From contig NC_087073.1 in assembly GCF_026151205.1 (NCBI RefSeq), forward strand, positions 372,001 to 436,000: a stretch of DNA of 64,000 bases, read 5' to 3'. The stretch is from Bolinopsis microptera. Taxonomy: Eukaryota > Ctenophora > Tentaculata > Lobata > Bolinopsidae. The notes under the pieces are model-generated. The model saw nothing but the letters and a program-made list of their open reading frames with translations. It made no database searches and had not been told where the DNA came from. Both the position numbers and the translations under genes were made by a program. This document shows, in pieces, positions 46,001 through 54,090 of the stretch (positions are counted from its first letter, which is position 1; every line of letters begins with the position of its first letter).

Positions 46001-46741
46001 TTTTAGGTGCTGTTCAATTTCATCACGTATATTAGAGATTGCTTTGCTCAAAGATCGAATATTAAGAGATTGAACTTTAAATTCATAAGGCCTACTCGTG
46101 TTGATTTGCCGTGGTTCGTAGTATTTACAGCTATTTAGTACATCTGAGCAGTTATCCCATGGATTAAAGTTTAAGTCATTGTTTTCTTCAAAAGTATTAC
46201 CTATATAATTAGAGTCATGGTTTCTATGGTATGGGTTAAATTTTGCGCTATTCTCGTAATTACCGTGTACGGTGTATAATTGTCTAGGTGATACCTCGAA
46301 ACCAGGAAACAATTCACGTGTGCAGCTTTTGCATCCTAACTCGCCCGCTGAGCATTTATTGTGCGAATAAGCGTCGCATATCCAGCAAACCGCCATTTTT
46401 GATTTGTTTCCTAGCTTTTTACAAGTTTTGCAACTCACCCTGGCAAAACTTACTTTAGATTTAGCTTTTGTTTCTGTACTACAGGGTATGTAAGTGTTAC
46501 ACGAATTTTCATTAGTTAGAGTGGTAATATCAGTATTAGTAAACGGAAATATGTCAGTAGTACATGCCAAACAATACCAGTTTATGAAACTATTGTCTAA
46601 TTTCATTCGATTTACGTCATTTGGTTCAAGATTAGCACATTTACGATGAAAGATACCGTTACAAAGGCTGCATTTTAGCGGATCTTTACGTTCTAAACAT
46701 TTTTTAGAACATAATCTACATCTACAAGACTCTTTGCACAT
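43073..46741 (-). CDS. LINE ORF2: PHD finger, endonuclease, reverse transcriptase
   Basis: 1,222 aa, uninterrupted. Residues ~5-60 form a PHD-type C4HC3 finger (CRLCSKKC, CSLCNGIFHRKC, WYCLAC), with another Cys-rich block at ~97-145 (CKTC, CWICDAYSHNKC, CKSC). An AP-type endonuclease follows at ~222-450 (QSLNIRSL, GGLVTYVN, LFLGDTNI, TLIDHIFVN, SLSDHLATF). RT lies at ~735-960: KVIPLHKGG, NYRPISLL, LDFSKAFDLVD, GVPQGSILGP (~880) and catalytic FFADD (~910). The C-terminal LYYCATVWG stretch is typical of Jockey/CR1 clade LINEs. PHD fingers are known in CR1-like LINE proteins. All catalytic motifs are present; the protein would nick DNA and prime reverse transcription of its own RNA. Confidence 0.92.
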   Translation of the reverse strand: MCKESCRCRLCSKKCLERKDPLKCSLCNGIFHRKCANLEPNDVNRMKLDNSFINWYCLACTTDIFPFTNTDITTLTNENSCNTYIPCSTETKAKSKVSFARVSCKTCKKLGNKSKMAVCWICDAYSHNKCSAGELGCKSCTRELFPGFEVSPRQLYTVHGNYENSAKFNPYHRNHDSNYIGNTFEENNDLNFNPWDNCSDVLNSCKYYEPRQINTSRPYEFKVQSLNIRSLSKAISNIRDEIEQHLKFDVLCFNETNCTVVSMAFQGKELELEGFHPPFIQAPARDSGKGGGLVTYVNKNLCELSDVTARSELSYRDDPNVGEFQLIEIAQNGHKNVILCNMYRSPSGNVPSYLEKLENTLKDLARHSNKNVLFLGDTNINLLEYGVNDHTTKYVDIFAEYGFAPTISRPTRITCHSATLIDHIFVNQCHAITKSGIITESLSDHLATFTGILLDTNRIGNKLKNETCESSNRVINEEKIARFEEKIASIDWNFLHNVDGTNTKFEAFHTKYEEVYNECFPVKKKKSNHRKNSKPWILDWLQCACNRKNQLYKSFVKEPTEKNEKTYKHMKKFVEKQVDIAKKKYYASYFKKHASNSKLQWQMINQILNKKSKEKIKISKINYKNRVITESQDIADSFNDYFTNIAENLKSENNLVRGAGSVGHSLPQSSRCDFDMELEDSSPSEIAEIIHDLKNKSTSDMNIQPLKKVCNVLSPVVNHLISHSLHEGVFPEKLKLAKVIPLHKGGSRSEITNYRPISLLSCFSKIFEKIMHARLVKHLKSRNILYASQFGFRSGHSCEHALLEAQFNIHKALERKQVSALLLLDFSKAFDLVDSEILLHKLEHYGVRGLSLSWFESYLTNRKQYVHVNGCSSEKMGLEHGVPQGSILGPILFIIYINDLANVSDIAHYIFFADDANIIVSADTYTELNMRANRVLNTVQTWVKNNGLKLNVGKTKYMIFTNRLPEDINISIEGQRLVKSEHERFLGVIIDSKLSWSQHIKQLKTKISRNAGVMMKLKSSIPNKAQKMLYNSLIQSHLYYCATVWGTKSLNSIQSLFSAQKKAIRATDSEYHNYFYDKEKRKLPSHTKSIFNKIGILALPNLIAKSCLTLMHKVYMGVAPSSICSIFEKSPLRQTERRNPKYFEIKFNRLRITDYSISNVGPRLYNNTINEINKILPFNVPKLQDKFINSYKDNIVRYLLDKQKLDLENLSWTDKNFVLYNF

Positions 46742-47317
46742 CTTTAATTTGCAAAGTATAACTATAGATTACTGGTTATATGATATACGATAGATTACTG
46801 ATTATCAATATAAAATTAAAGATCTAAAGAGATTTATACAGGAACTGTGGGTCAAGAAAACGGGTTAAGTTTTATGTTTGACTCCTAGTTCCAAAATCAG
46901 TCAAAATCTGTAAAGGTTAAATAATTGATTAAATAGTTAAAATATTTAAATATAAATACACTGAATTTACTCCAGTAATTCTACGCTTGTGTTGTGTTGA
47001 AATTAGTTCGGTCCGGATTTATGTTGTTGTTATCTGCAATTTTGCTTATAACCGGTTCAGATAAGATAAGAAAGAGTAAAAAACCGTTTAAAATTTACTG
47101 TGATACATTTACCATGGTCTATAAGCCATCGCAATAAAAAATAATTTATGATTAGAAAAGAAAAAAGAAGATAAGGGACTTGCTGTTTTTTGAAAAATTT
47201 GAACTTAGGTACTTTCTGTGAACGTTACTATACGTTTAGCTTTGAAAAATTAAATTTGTTCAAAATTGTGTTGTAAACGATTATGTATTCGCGACGGAAA
47301 ATTTGATTTAAGAATTT
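46742..47317 (-). other. Inter-ORF spacer of the LINE
   Basis: 576 bases of AT-rich DNA without a supported gene. Longer than the gap between ORFs in most bicistronic LINEs, which leaves room for the alternative that the two ORFs come from different elements. Confidence 0.5.
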
Positions 47318-49135
47318 CTACTGCATTGGCAAAAGAGATCGGAACTCATCCCTTAAAGGCCACACCTCTTCGATTACTGTCGGTCTTCGCCTGGCCAGTT
47401 CAATGATGCAGTCCAAGAGACGCGAAACGATCCCTTTCTTGGCTGCTAAGGTTAGATGAATACCGTTCCCATTTGGATCTAGTATAGTGCACCTTTTCCT
47501 CACCAGCTCAAAGCATATTTGATGCGAGTCAAACATCAATAGATTTTCAACCTTCGTGGTTAAAATAAATAAAGACTCGTTAAACCTACGAATTTCTGGA
47601 TTTAGCCAGTGATAAGTGGTTAGTGTTATGGAGTTAAAGATGAATGTGGTGTTTGGGTATCTCTCACAATAAGTACGCAGATCATTCGCCACGACATCAA
47701 ACAACGAGTAAGAACGGTGATTATACCTGGACAAATCGTTGATGCCTGCCGAAATCACCACGTAACTCATGTGAGGGAATAGGTGCTCAAACTTGTGAAG
47801 ATCAGTGATTTTGTACATTGTCTCCTTGGTGCATGGCAAGTGAGTAGGAAACAAGCTGACGGGTGTGGTTGAATGAATTGAATCTGTCAATAGCAGAACA
47901 CGTTCCGTTGGAATCGGAGTCGGGTCTGTTTCTGGTCTACTAGATTGGCGGATTGGTGGTATATGCTGTGGTGTGGTGGGAGCTGAGAGTCTGCGAAAAG
48001 TTAGTGATAGTCTCTCGCCTTGTGCTGTGGGATCTGCTTTAATACCATGTTCCCAAAAGTCCTGGGAGGACCTTGACATGCAATAAGTCTGCCCGTGTTT
48101 GAGGTGTATGGATTGTGTCGTGAGAGGTCCTATTTTGCTGCGGAAGTCAATTGTTCGGGTAGCACCGAGACTGACTGTGATTATGTTACTGGGATTGACG
48201 ATGCAAGCTTCGTTGTCACTGTGCATGGGAATTGAAGATTTACCGTTCTCATAACGAGTAAGAAGGCAAGTTATGTTGTCTGTGGTGAATGTTGGGTCTT
48301 CTGTGTGATGAGCGATTGAGTCTATGATTTCAAGGAGTGGGTGATTCGTGGGAATATCAAGTGGTTTGTGTACTGTTCTGCCATAACGATACTCTGTTCT
48401 ACCAAAAAATGCTGTCTGTCGATGCCCTATCTTAGTAAAATGTACTCCGTGGCAAACTGTCTCCAGGTCTAAATGGTCAAAGTTTATATCACACGGTTCA
48501 ACAGCACCTGGTATAGTTGGTAACGTCACCGTGTTGAGCTGTGCTGGTGCTGGTGGTGGCGGTGGGGTTGATGGAGGAGTTCTTCTAGAGTTGGCGGCGC
48601 TTTCATAAGCTAACATGTCCGTGATACACTGTTTCGCTGCCGCTATCGACTCAGTTAGTTGTTCAATAATCCTCGCATGATGGCTTTCTGCTTCTTGAAG
48701 TTTCTCGGAAATGAGGGAGGTTACGGAAGTGAACTGATGCAAATTTTTAGAAATATCATCTACATTGCTAGTTAGGTGTTGCTCTAGGTGTTGCTTTAAA
48801 TGTTCATAGGCATGTGCCTTTCTATCCCTAGTTAGCATCCCTACTCCTATTGTATGATCTGTAAAACCACAGATTGTTGAATGGTATTCCGATTCATGTT
48901 TAAGTTGTTCTTCTGTCAGGGTTGAGAAGAGCTCTAAACTTGTTTTAGGAGATAATAGTGCCGTCCTAAAAGTTTTATCGTACGTACCGTCTTGTTGTGG
49001 GGGTACCAGGCAGGTCTTTGAAGAGGTAGTGAGTGGGTCACTACCTGGTAGCCCCTTGTCATCTGATGAAGGATTCGTCTCGTGAGATGGGTGGGTGGTT
49101 GGCTGATCCAATAAGTTGAGCGCGGCGTCGACCAT
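47318..49135 (-). CDS. Coiled-coil, AlkB-like dioxygenase, SGNH hydrolase fusion
   Basis: 605 aa from the ATG at 49133-49135 (MVDAALNLLDQP); the open frame extends upstream only into Merlin DNA read out of frame. Residues ~130-225 are predicted coiled coil (LKQHLEQHL, EKLQEAESHHARIIEQL), then a proline stretch. An AlkB-type 2OG-Fe(II) oxygenase follows: NGKSSIPMHSDNE with metal ligands H305 and D307, ITVSLGATRTIDF, FWEHGI with H363, and RLSLTFRRL for 2-oxoglutarate binding. The C-terminal third resembles SGNH hydrolases: LLLTDSI (~416, GDS-like), VVISAGINDLS (~466), NGIHLT (~559). AlkB enzymes remove alkyl groups from nucleic acids. SGNH/esterase domains are known in CR1-like LINE ORF1 proteins; I do not recall an AlkB fusion there. 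It lies upstream of the RT ORF on the same strand. Confidence 0.82.
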   Translation of the reverse strand: MVDAALNLLDQPTTHPSHETNPSSDDKGLPGSDPLTTSSKTCLVPPQQDGTYDKTFRTALLSPKTSLELFSTLTEEQLKHESEYHSTICGFTDHTIGVGMLTRDRKAHAYEHLKQHLEQHLTSNVDDISKNLHQFTSVTSLISEKLQEAESHHARIIEQLTESIAAAKQCITDMLAYESAANSRRTPPSTPPPPPAPAQLNTVTLPTIPGAVEPCDINFDHLDLETVCHGVHFTKIGHRQTAFFGRTEYRYGRTVHKPLDIPTNHPLLEIIDSIAHHTEDPTFTTDNITCLLTRYENGKSSIPMHSDNEACIVNPSNIITVSLGATRTIDFRSKIGPLTTQSIHLKHGQTYCMSRSSQDFWEHGIKADPTAQGERLSLTFRRLSAPTTPQHIPPIRQSSRPETDPTPIPTERVLLLTDSIHSTTPVSLFPTHLPCTKETMYKITDLHKFEHLFPHMSYVVISAGINDLSRYNHRSYSLFDVVANDLRTYCERYPNTTFIFNSITLTTYHWLNPEIRRFNESLFILTTKVENLLMFDSHQICFELVRKRCTILDPNGNGIHLTLAAKKGIVSRLLDCIIELARRRPTVIEEVWPLRDEFRSLLPMQ

Positions 49136-49191
49136 GGTAAATTTTCTTATCAGCAAACGAATTTCATGCGTAATGTAAAAGACAAATATGA

Positions 49192-49400
49192 TAATGACTG
49201 ACACCTCCAAGCAACCACTTTCCAACAACACGTCTGCCAGAGTTATATTTCCGTTTCCCGAACTTGCTTTCGTCGACCTCGACGATGTGACCATCACCTC
49301 CTATTTTTCCTCCCGCCCCATTCTGGATCAGGTCTTCTGTCATACACTGACAGAAGACTGGATGACACTGTCGCACACGCTGGCCAAATGCCAGTGCTTA
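49192..49400 (-). pseudogene. Merlin/IS1016-type transposase, N-terminal piece
   Basis: Encodes [20 protein letters not shown], then [20 protein letters not shown] and KWLLGGV. The first catalytic Asp is in EVDESKFG. The coding breaks at ~49192 where the LINE begins. Upstream of about 49400 it runs into CAATTG 16-mer repeats, so the usual first ~100 residues (zinc-binding and HTH part) are also missing. Confidence 0.85.
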
Positions 49401-49408
49401 TAGCAATG

Positions 49409-49470
49409 CGACAATTGACCCCCCGACAATTGACCCCCCGACAATTGACCCCCCGACAATTGACCCCACG
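49409..49470 (-). repeat. Four units of the CAATTG 16-mer
   Basis: ACAATTGACCCCCCG repeated, the same unit that borders both telomere-like arrays 18 and 28 kb away. Here it has no telomeric words beside it. Confidence 0.9.
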
Positions 49471-49666
49471 ATATTTCATCATTATACTTTAGTACTAAAT
49501 ATCTTATTTAAAATTCAGAGAATTATATTTGTTAGGTAAAAAACGGAATTTGTATAGTAACCATGGTAACGATGATTACTACATGAACTTGCACGTGCAA
49601 AGATTTGCGAGCATCATTTTGATTGATTATGTGGTATTTACATTTACGTTGTGCTTTACATTTACA

Positions 49667-51640
49667 ATTTGTTTCAAATAACAAGTTTCAAATAGTAGCC
49701 GGTTAGTAGCCGGCTAGTGACCGCTTTTCAAGTGTCGGCTAGTAGCCGGTTTGGAACTAGAAGGTCCGCTTTAGAGCCGGCTAGTGACCGGTTAGTAGCC
49801 ACTTGGTGGTTACTAGCCGGTTAGTAGCCGGTTAGTAGCCGGCTAGCGACCGCTTTTCGAGTGCCGGCTAGTAGGTCCGCTTAAGAGCCGGCTAGTGACC
49901 GGTTAGTAGCCACTTGGTGGTTACTAGCCGGTTAGTAGCCGGTTAGTAGCCGGCTAGTGACCGCTTTCTAAGTGCCGGCTAGTAGCCGGTTTGGAACCGG
50001 CTACTAGTAGGTCTGCTTTAGAGCTCGGCTAATAGCCGGCTAGTGACCGGTTAGTAGCCGGTTAGTAGCCACTTGGTGGTTACTAGCCGGTTAGTAGCCG
50101 GTTAGTAGCCGGCGAGTGACCGCTTTTCAAGTGCCGGCTAGTAGCCGGTTTAGAACCGGCTACTAATAGGTCTGCTTTAGAGCCGGCTAGTGACCGGTTA
50201 GTAGCCGGTTAGTAGCCACTTGGTGGTTACTAGCCGGTTAGTAGCCGGTTAGTAGCCGGCTAGTGACCGCTTTCTAAGTGCCGGCTAGTAGCCGGTTTGG
50301 AACCGGCTACTAGTAGGTCTGCTTTAGAGCTCGGCTAATAGCCGGCTAGTGACCGCTTAGTAGCCGGTTAGTAGCCACTTTGTGGTCACTAGCCGGCTAG
50401 TAGCCGGTTAGTAGCCGGCTAGTGACCACTTTTCAAGTGCCGGTTAGTAGCCGGTTGTTAATGTGAAGTTGAGGAGCTGTTATTACAAAAGTGGCTACTA
50501 GCCGGCTAGTAGCCGGCTAGTAGCCGGTGTTCATATGGTACTGTGCAGGGACGTTGCATAGACGTTGCATAGACGGTTCTTTTGTTGTTGCACGGACGTT
50601 GCATAGACGTTGCATAGACTGTCAGGTGGTAAACGACCAAGTTGCCGACAACAAAAGAACCGTCTATGCAACGTCTATGCAACGTCCCTGCACAATGAAC
50701 ACTCTATGCACACTCCCTGCACGGTCAGTCTATGCAACGTCTATGCAACGTCTATGCAACGTCTATGCAACGTCCCTGCACAGTACCATATGAACACCGG
50801 CTACTAGCCGGCTACTAACCGGCTAGTAGCCACTTTTGTAATAACAGCTCCTCAACTTCACATTAACAACCGGCTACTAACCGGCACTTGAAAAGTGGTC
50901 ACTAGCCGGCTACTAACCGGCTACTAGCCGGCTAGTGACCACAAAGTGGCTACTAACCGGCTACTAAGCGGTCACTAGCCGGCTATTAGCCGAGCTCTAA
51001 AGCAGACCTACTAGTAGCCGGTTCCAAACCGGCTACTAGCCGGCACTTAGAAAGTGGTCACTAGCCGGCTACTAACCGGCTACTAACCGGCTAGTAACCA
51101 CCAAGTGGCTACTAACCGGCTACTAACCGGTCACTAGCCGGCTCTTAAGCGGACCTACTAGCCGGCACTCGAAAAGCGGTCGCTAGCCGGCTACTAACCG
51201 GCTACTAACCGGCTAGTAACCACCAAGTGGCTACTAACCGGTCACTAGCCGGCTCTAAAGCGGACCTTCTAGTTCCAAACCGGCTACTAGCCGACACCTG
51301 AAAAGCGGTCACTAGCCGGCTACTAACCGGCTACTAACCGGCTAGTAACCACCAAGTGGCTACTAACCGGTCACTAGCCGGCTCTAAAGCGGACCTTCTA
51401 GTTCCAAACCGGCTACTAGCCGACACTTGAAAAGCGGTCACTAGCCGGCTGGTTGGTACTAGCTGGTTAGTAGACGGCTACTAACCGGCTAGTACTAACC
51501 TGCTCTAGGCGACTCTAAATCAGACCGGCTATAATTCATTATTGCCAAATAAACAAATTATTTGAAACAAATTATTTGAAACAAATTATTTGAAACTTGT
51601 TATTTGAAACTTGTTATTTGAAACAAATTATTGAAATGAA
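49667..51640. repeat. Palindrome of ~1-kb arms centred at 50647
   Basis: The inverted end 49667-50646 is followed without spacer by the direct copy starting 50648. Arms share TATGCAACG repeats, TTCATATGG/CCATATGAA, and the CGGCTA satellite; internal indels make them slightly unequal. Could extrude a cruciform. Confidence 0.8.
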
Positions 51641-51870
51641 TTATTTGAAACACGTTATTTGAAAGTAAGTTCCAAAATCGATTACAACATTTTTATGAAA
51701 AATAAAAAAATACTGAAAACTGATTACATTCAATTTCTTCGTGGTGGAGGAGCAGTGTAATTGTTTTTGGGCGCTAGGACGACGCCTTGGGTACAAAGGG
51801 TCCTAAGAGTGGCAAGATTACGGTTGCAGATCTCGTTTGCGAAGGTGTAAACACTAGGAAGTCTGACGTC

Positions 51871-52806
51871 TCAGAGTTGCAGCAGTGCGTGTTGGACACC
51901 TGGTAGGTCAACTTTTGCTGCTTCAGCGATACATCGCTTTCTTGAGAAGTGACTCCGAGAAATGTGTATCTGCTCCAGAGCGGCAGACTTTGAGAGACCA
52001 GAGTTGACTAGCTGCACAACGGCGTCGTATTCCGCTATAACCCCGTCTAAAGAAAATATCCGCCTCGTTCTGCGACCAGTAGGCAGAGCAGCAGCATTGG
52101 GAGCAGGTTGCTGATCAGTAGCAGGTTGGTGTCCAGGAGCAGCTTGCTGAACAGGAGGTTGAGGAGAATTGGGAGCTGGAGGTTGAGGAGCTGGAGGTTG
52201 AGGAGCTGGAGGAGGAGCTGGAGGTTGAGGAGCTGGAGGTTGAGGAGCTGGAGGTTGAGGAGCTGGAGGTTGAGGAGCTGGAGGTTGAGGAGCTGGAGGT
52301 TGAGGAGCTGGAGATTGAGGAGCTGGAGATTGAGGAGCTGGAGGTTGAGGAGCTGGAGGTTGAGGAGCTGGAGGTTGAGGAGCTGGAGGTTGAGGAGCTG
52401 GAGGTTGAGGAGCTGGAGGTTGAGGAGCTGGAGGTTGAGGCGGTTGAGGAGCAGCAGCGGTACGAGGAGCTAGTCCTGGAACAGTGGGAGGAGGAGGGGG
52501 TGGGGTAGGTCTTGAACTAGAAGAGGTTCTAAGTCGGTGATTGGTGGTGGGGATAGGTCTGTTTGGTCGAATTGTGGGTGTAGAGTGCAGGGAGCACGGA
52601 TCGATGTGTACTATAATCTGTAGATAATCTGGGTCCTCTCTGTAAGCGCTTCTAACAGTCCGAATGCAGGCAGTACATCTGAGGGAGGGAAGGTCGGGAC
52701 TGTAAGTCCTTCTGAAGCAGATTGAGGAGATGTGACCGGTAGACCCACAGTGATCGCATTTAGGAGCAGGTGTAGGAGCGGTATATCTGTTTCTTCTGGT
52801 CCGCAT
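51871..52806 (-). CDS. Zinc-knuckle, proline-repeat, HTH protein (copy 2)
   Basis: 311 aa from the ATG at 52804-52806, with the TATA box at 52886-52894. Same knuckle (CDHCGSTGHISSIC) and HTH-like C-terminus as the copy at 39531-40382. It is 28 residues longer, all in the proline linker, where PQPPA units have expanded to ~18 with PQSPA and PPPAP variants. The TDQQPAP segment before the final linker is shortened. The two copies being otherwise unchanged implies recent duplication. Role unknown; see copy 1. Confidence 0.7.
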   Translation of the reverse strand: MRTRRNRYTAPTPAPKCDHCGSTGHISSICFRRTYSPDLPSLRCTACIRTVRSAYREDPDYLQIIVHIDPCSLHSTPTIRPNRPIPTTNHRLRTSSSSRPTPPPPPPTVPGLAPRTAAAPQPPQPPAPQPPAPQPPAPQPPAPQPPAPQPPAPQPPAPQSPAPQSPAPQPPAPQPPAPQPPAPQPPAPQPPAPQPPAPPPAPQPPAPQPPAPNSPQPPVQQAAPGHQPATDQQPAPNAAALPTGRRTRRIFSLDGVIAEYDAVVQLVNSGLSKSAALEQIHISRSHFSRKRCIAEAAKVDLPGVQHALLQL

Positions 52807-53639
52807 GTTGATTAAGAGTAAAGAATGATGTATAGTAAAGAACGATGTAAAGAACGAGGGATAAATAAGTTGGTGGCTAATGCTACTTATATAGTTTTTG
52901 GAAAGGCCTGCAGGTCCGTCAGGGCTCGTTATACCCATGGTTATTTGATCTGATCTATCATGCATGGTGTCACGTCAAATCCTAACGATTGCGGTGATCC
53001 GTTAGAACTCAATTGGGGATCACATCGTTTTCACTGATCACGTCCCTGCAGGGATTCTTATGCAAAAGGAGGGATATAACCTAAACAATCTTGATAAAAG
53101 GATTAAAAAATGACTATGATACTTGATGCGTCCCATATCATAAATAATTTGGGATCCATCAGTTTCGGTTCGGTTTATAGATCGTTTCTTAGTAAAGTGG
53201 GAGCAAGCGGAGCATTCGTCTATTTTCAAAATGTAATAATTGCGATATTACTCGTCAGCCAGCGCAGGCCAGCGCAATATAGTTGCGATATTGTTCGTCA
53301 GCTACTGCTAGTGCCGGCTACTGCTAGCGCTGGCTAGCGCCATGTATAGAAATCGGCTCTAACTAATTCGCTCGCCCAAATTTTCACGTGCCGTTTTTAT
53401 GGTTTTGCAGCCAAACAAAACGGTTTTACAGACACCCTAATCCCAACCTTAACCCTAACCCCGAAGCTATTCATAACCCTAACCACAACCGTGGTCACTA
53501 TTAACCAATGTCTCTATTAACCAATGTAAACAGTTCTGCGTGAGAAATTCGAGCTAGCTTGCTCAGGCTAAATTGGCCAAATAAGCTCAGTGAAGCTAGC
53601 ACTCACACAACACTTGCCACAAAGGTTTAGCTACCTGTT

Positions 53640-53836
53640 ATTAACACTAGCAGGAACCCATTAACCCTAAAGTGGTGTCAAGACTTTAGGAGGCCGGATC
53701 AGTTTCCTGCCGCAAAGTCTCCCAGTGAAAATTATTATTACCTATTCAATTCACGTTTTTGACACCACTTGGAAGTCCGAATTTTGGGCACTAAAATTCT
53801 TATTTCTTGGCCAATTTTTTTCCCTGCTCTTGCCGA
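53640..53836 (+). repeat. Dispersed repeat R1, truncated copy
   Basis: First ~195 bp of R1 with the start of the CCCTGCTC insertion, then broken by unrelated sequence. Confidence 0.8.
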
Positions 53837-53857
53837 CACAGGAGGAGCTAAGTGCAA

Positions 53858-54090
53858 AGAAACTGTCACTAACTGCTACAAACTGCCACTAACTGCCACA
53901 AACTGCCACTAACTGCCACAAACTGCCACTAACTGCCACAAACTGCCACTAACTGCTACAAACTGCCACTAACTGCCACTAACTGCCACTAACTGCTACA
54001 ATCGCGCCCACGCATTTGCGCGCGACAGTAGCAGTTAATGGCAGTTAGTGGCAGTTAGTGGCAGTTAGTAGCAGTTAGTGGCAGTTTTTA
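53858..54090. repeat. Inverted array of AACTGCCACT / AGTGGCAGTT
   Basis: About fourteen units of AACTGC[CT]AC[AT] run to 54000. After a short GC-rich loop (CGCGCCCACGCATTTGCGCG) at least five complementary units (GGCAGTTAGT) follow. The whole can fold as a long hairpin. Confidence 0.9.

Larger units (their letters stand above)
42591..49191 (-). mobile_element. CR1-like LINE inserted in the Merlin gene
   Basis: The insertion separates WLLGGV (49.2 kb) from TGECFLVEC (42.6 kb), which are neighbouring in Merlin transposases. On the minus strand it contains an AlkB-SGNH ORF, a 576-bp spacer, and a PHD-EN-RT ORF, and ends with a TACTAC-type short repeat (CTACTTACTACTACTACTAA), like the microsatellite tails of CR1/L2 LINEs. 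Both ORFs are intact, so it may be a recent, full-length element. No target duplication was identified. It is an inference that the two ORFs belong to a single element. Confidence 0.7.
38103..50646. mobile_element. 12.5-kb composite bounded by ~1-kb inverted repeats
   Basis: The left end (GTTGGTCGTTTACCACCTGA, 38108 on) reappears inverted at 50627-50645, and the match continues inward through TATGCAACG repeats and the CGGCTA satellite to about 39290 (left) and 49667 (right), with an ~80-bp gap. Inside are a zinc-knuckle gene, a split Merlin-type transposase and a nested LINE. The left edge abuts the 43-bp satellite; the right edge abuts a second copy of the left end, so a target duplication cannot be seen. 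Whether it is one transposon or a pile-up is uncertain. Confidence 0.6.
50648..53836 (+). repeat. Direct copy of 38161-41412
   Basis: Matches base for base over long stretches, from ACAACAAAAGAACCGTC to CTCTTGCCGA. Differences: one CGGCTA higher-order unit fewer and a longer PQPPA coding repeat. Stops abruptly at 53836, inside the insertion of repeat R1. Confidence 0.93.

Noticed and set aside
49164-49297. Upstream extension of the AlkB-SGNH frame to 49297
   Set aside because: The extra 54 codons overlap Merlin coding DNA in another frame; the ATG at 49133-49135 is a better start.
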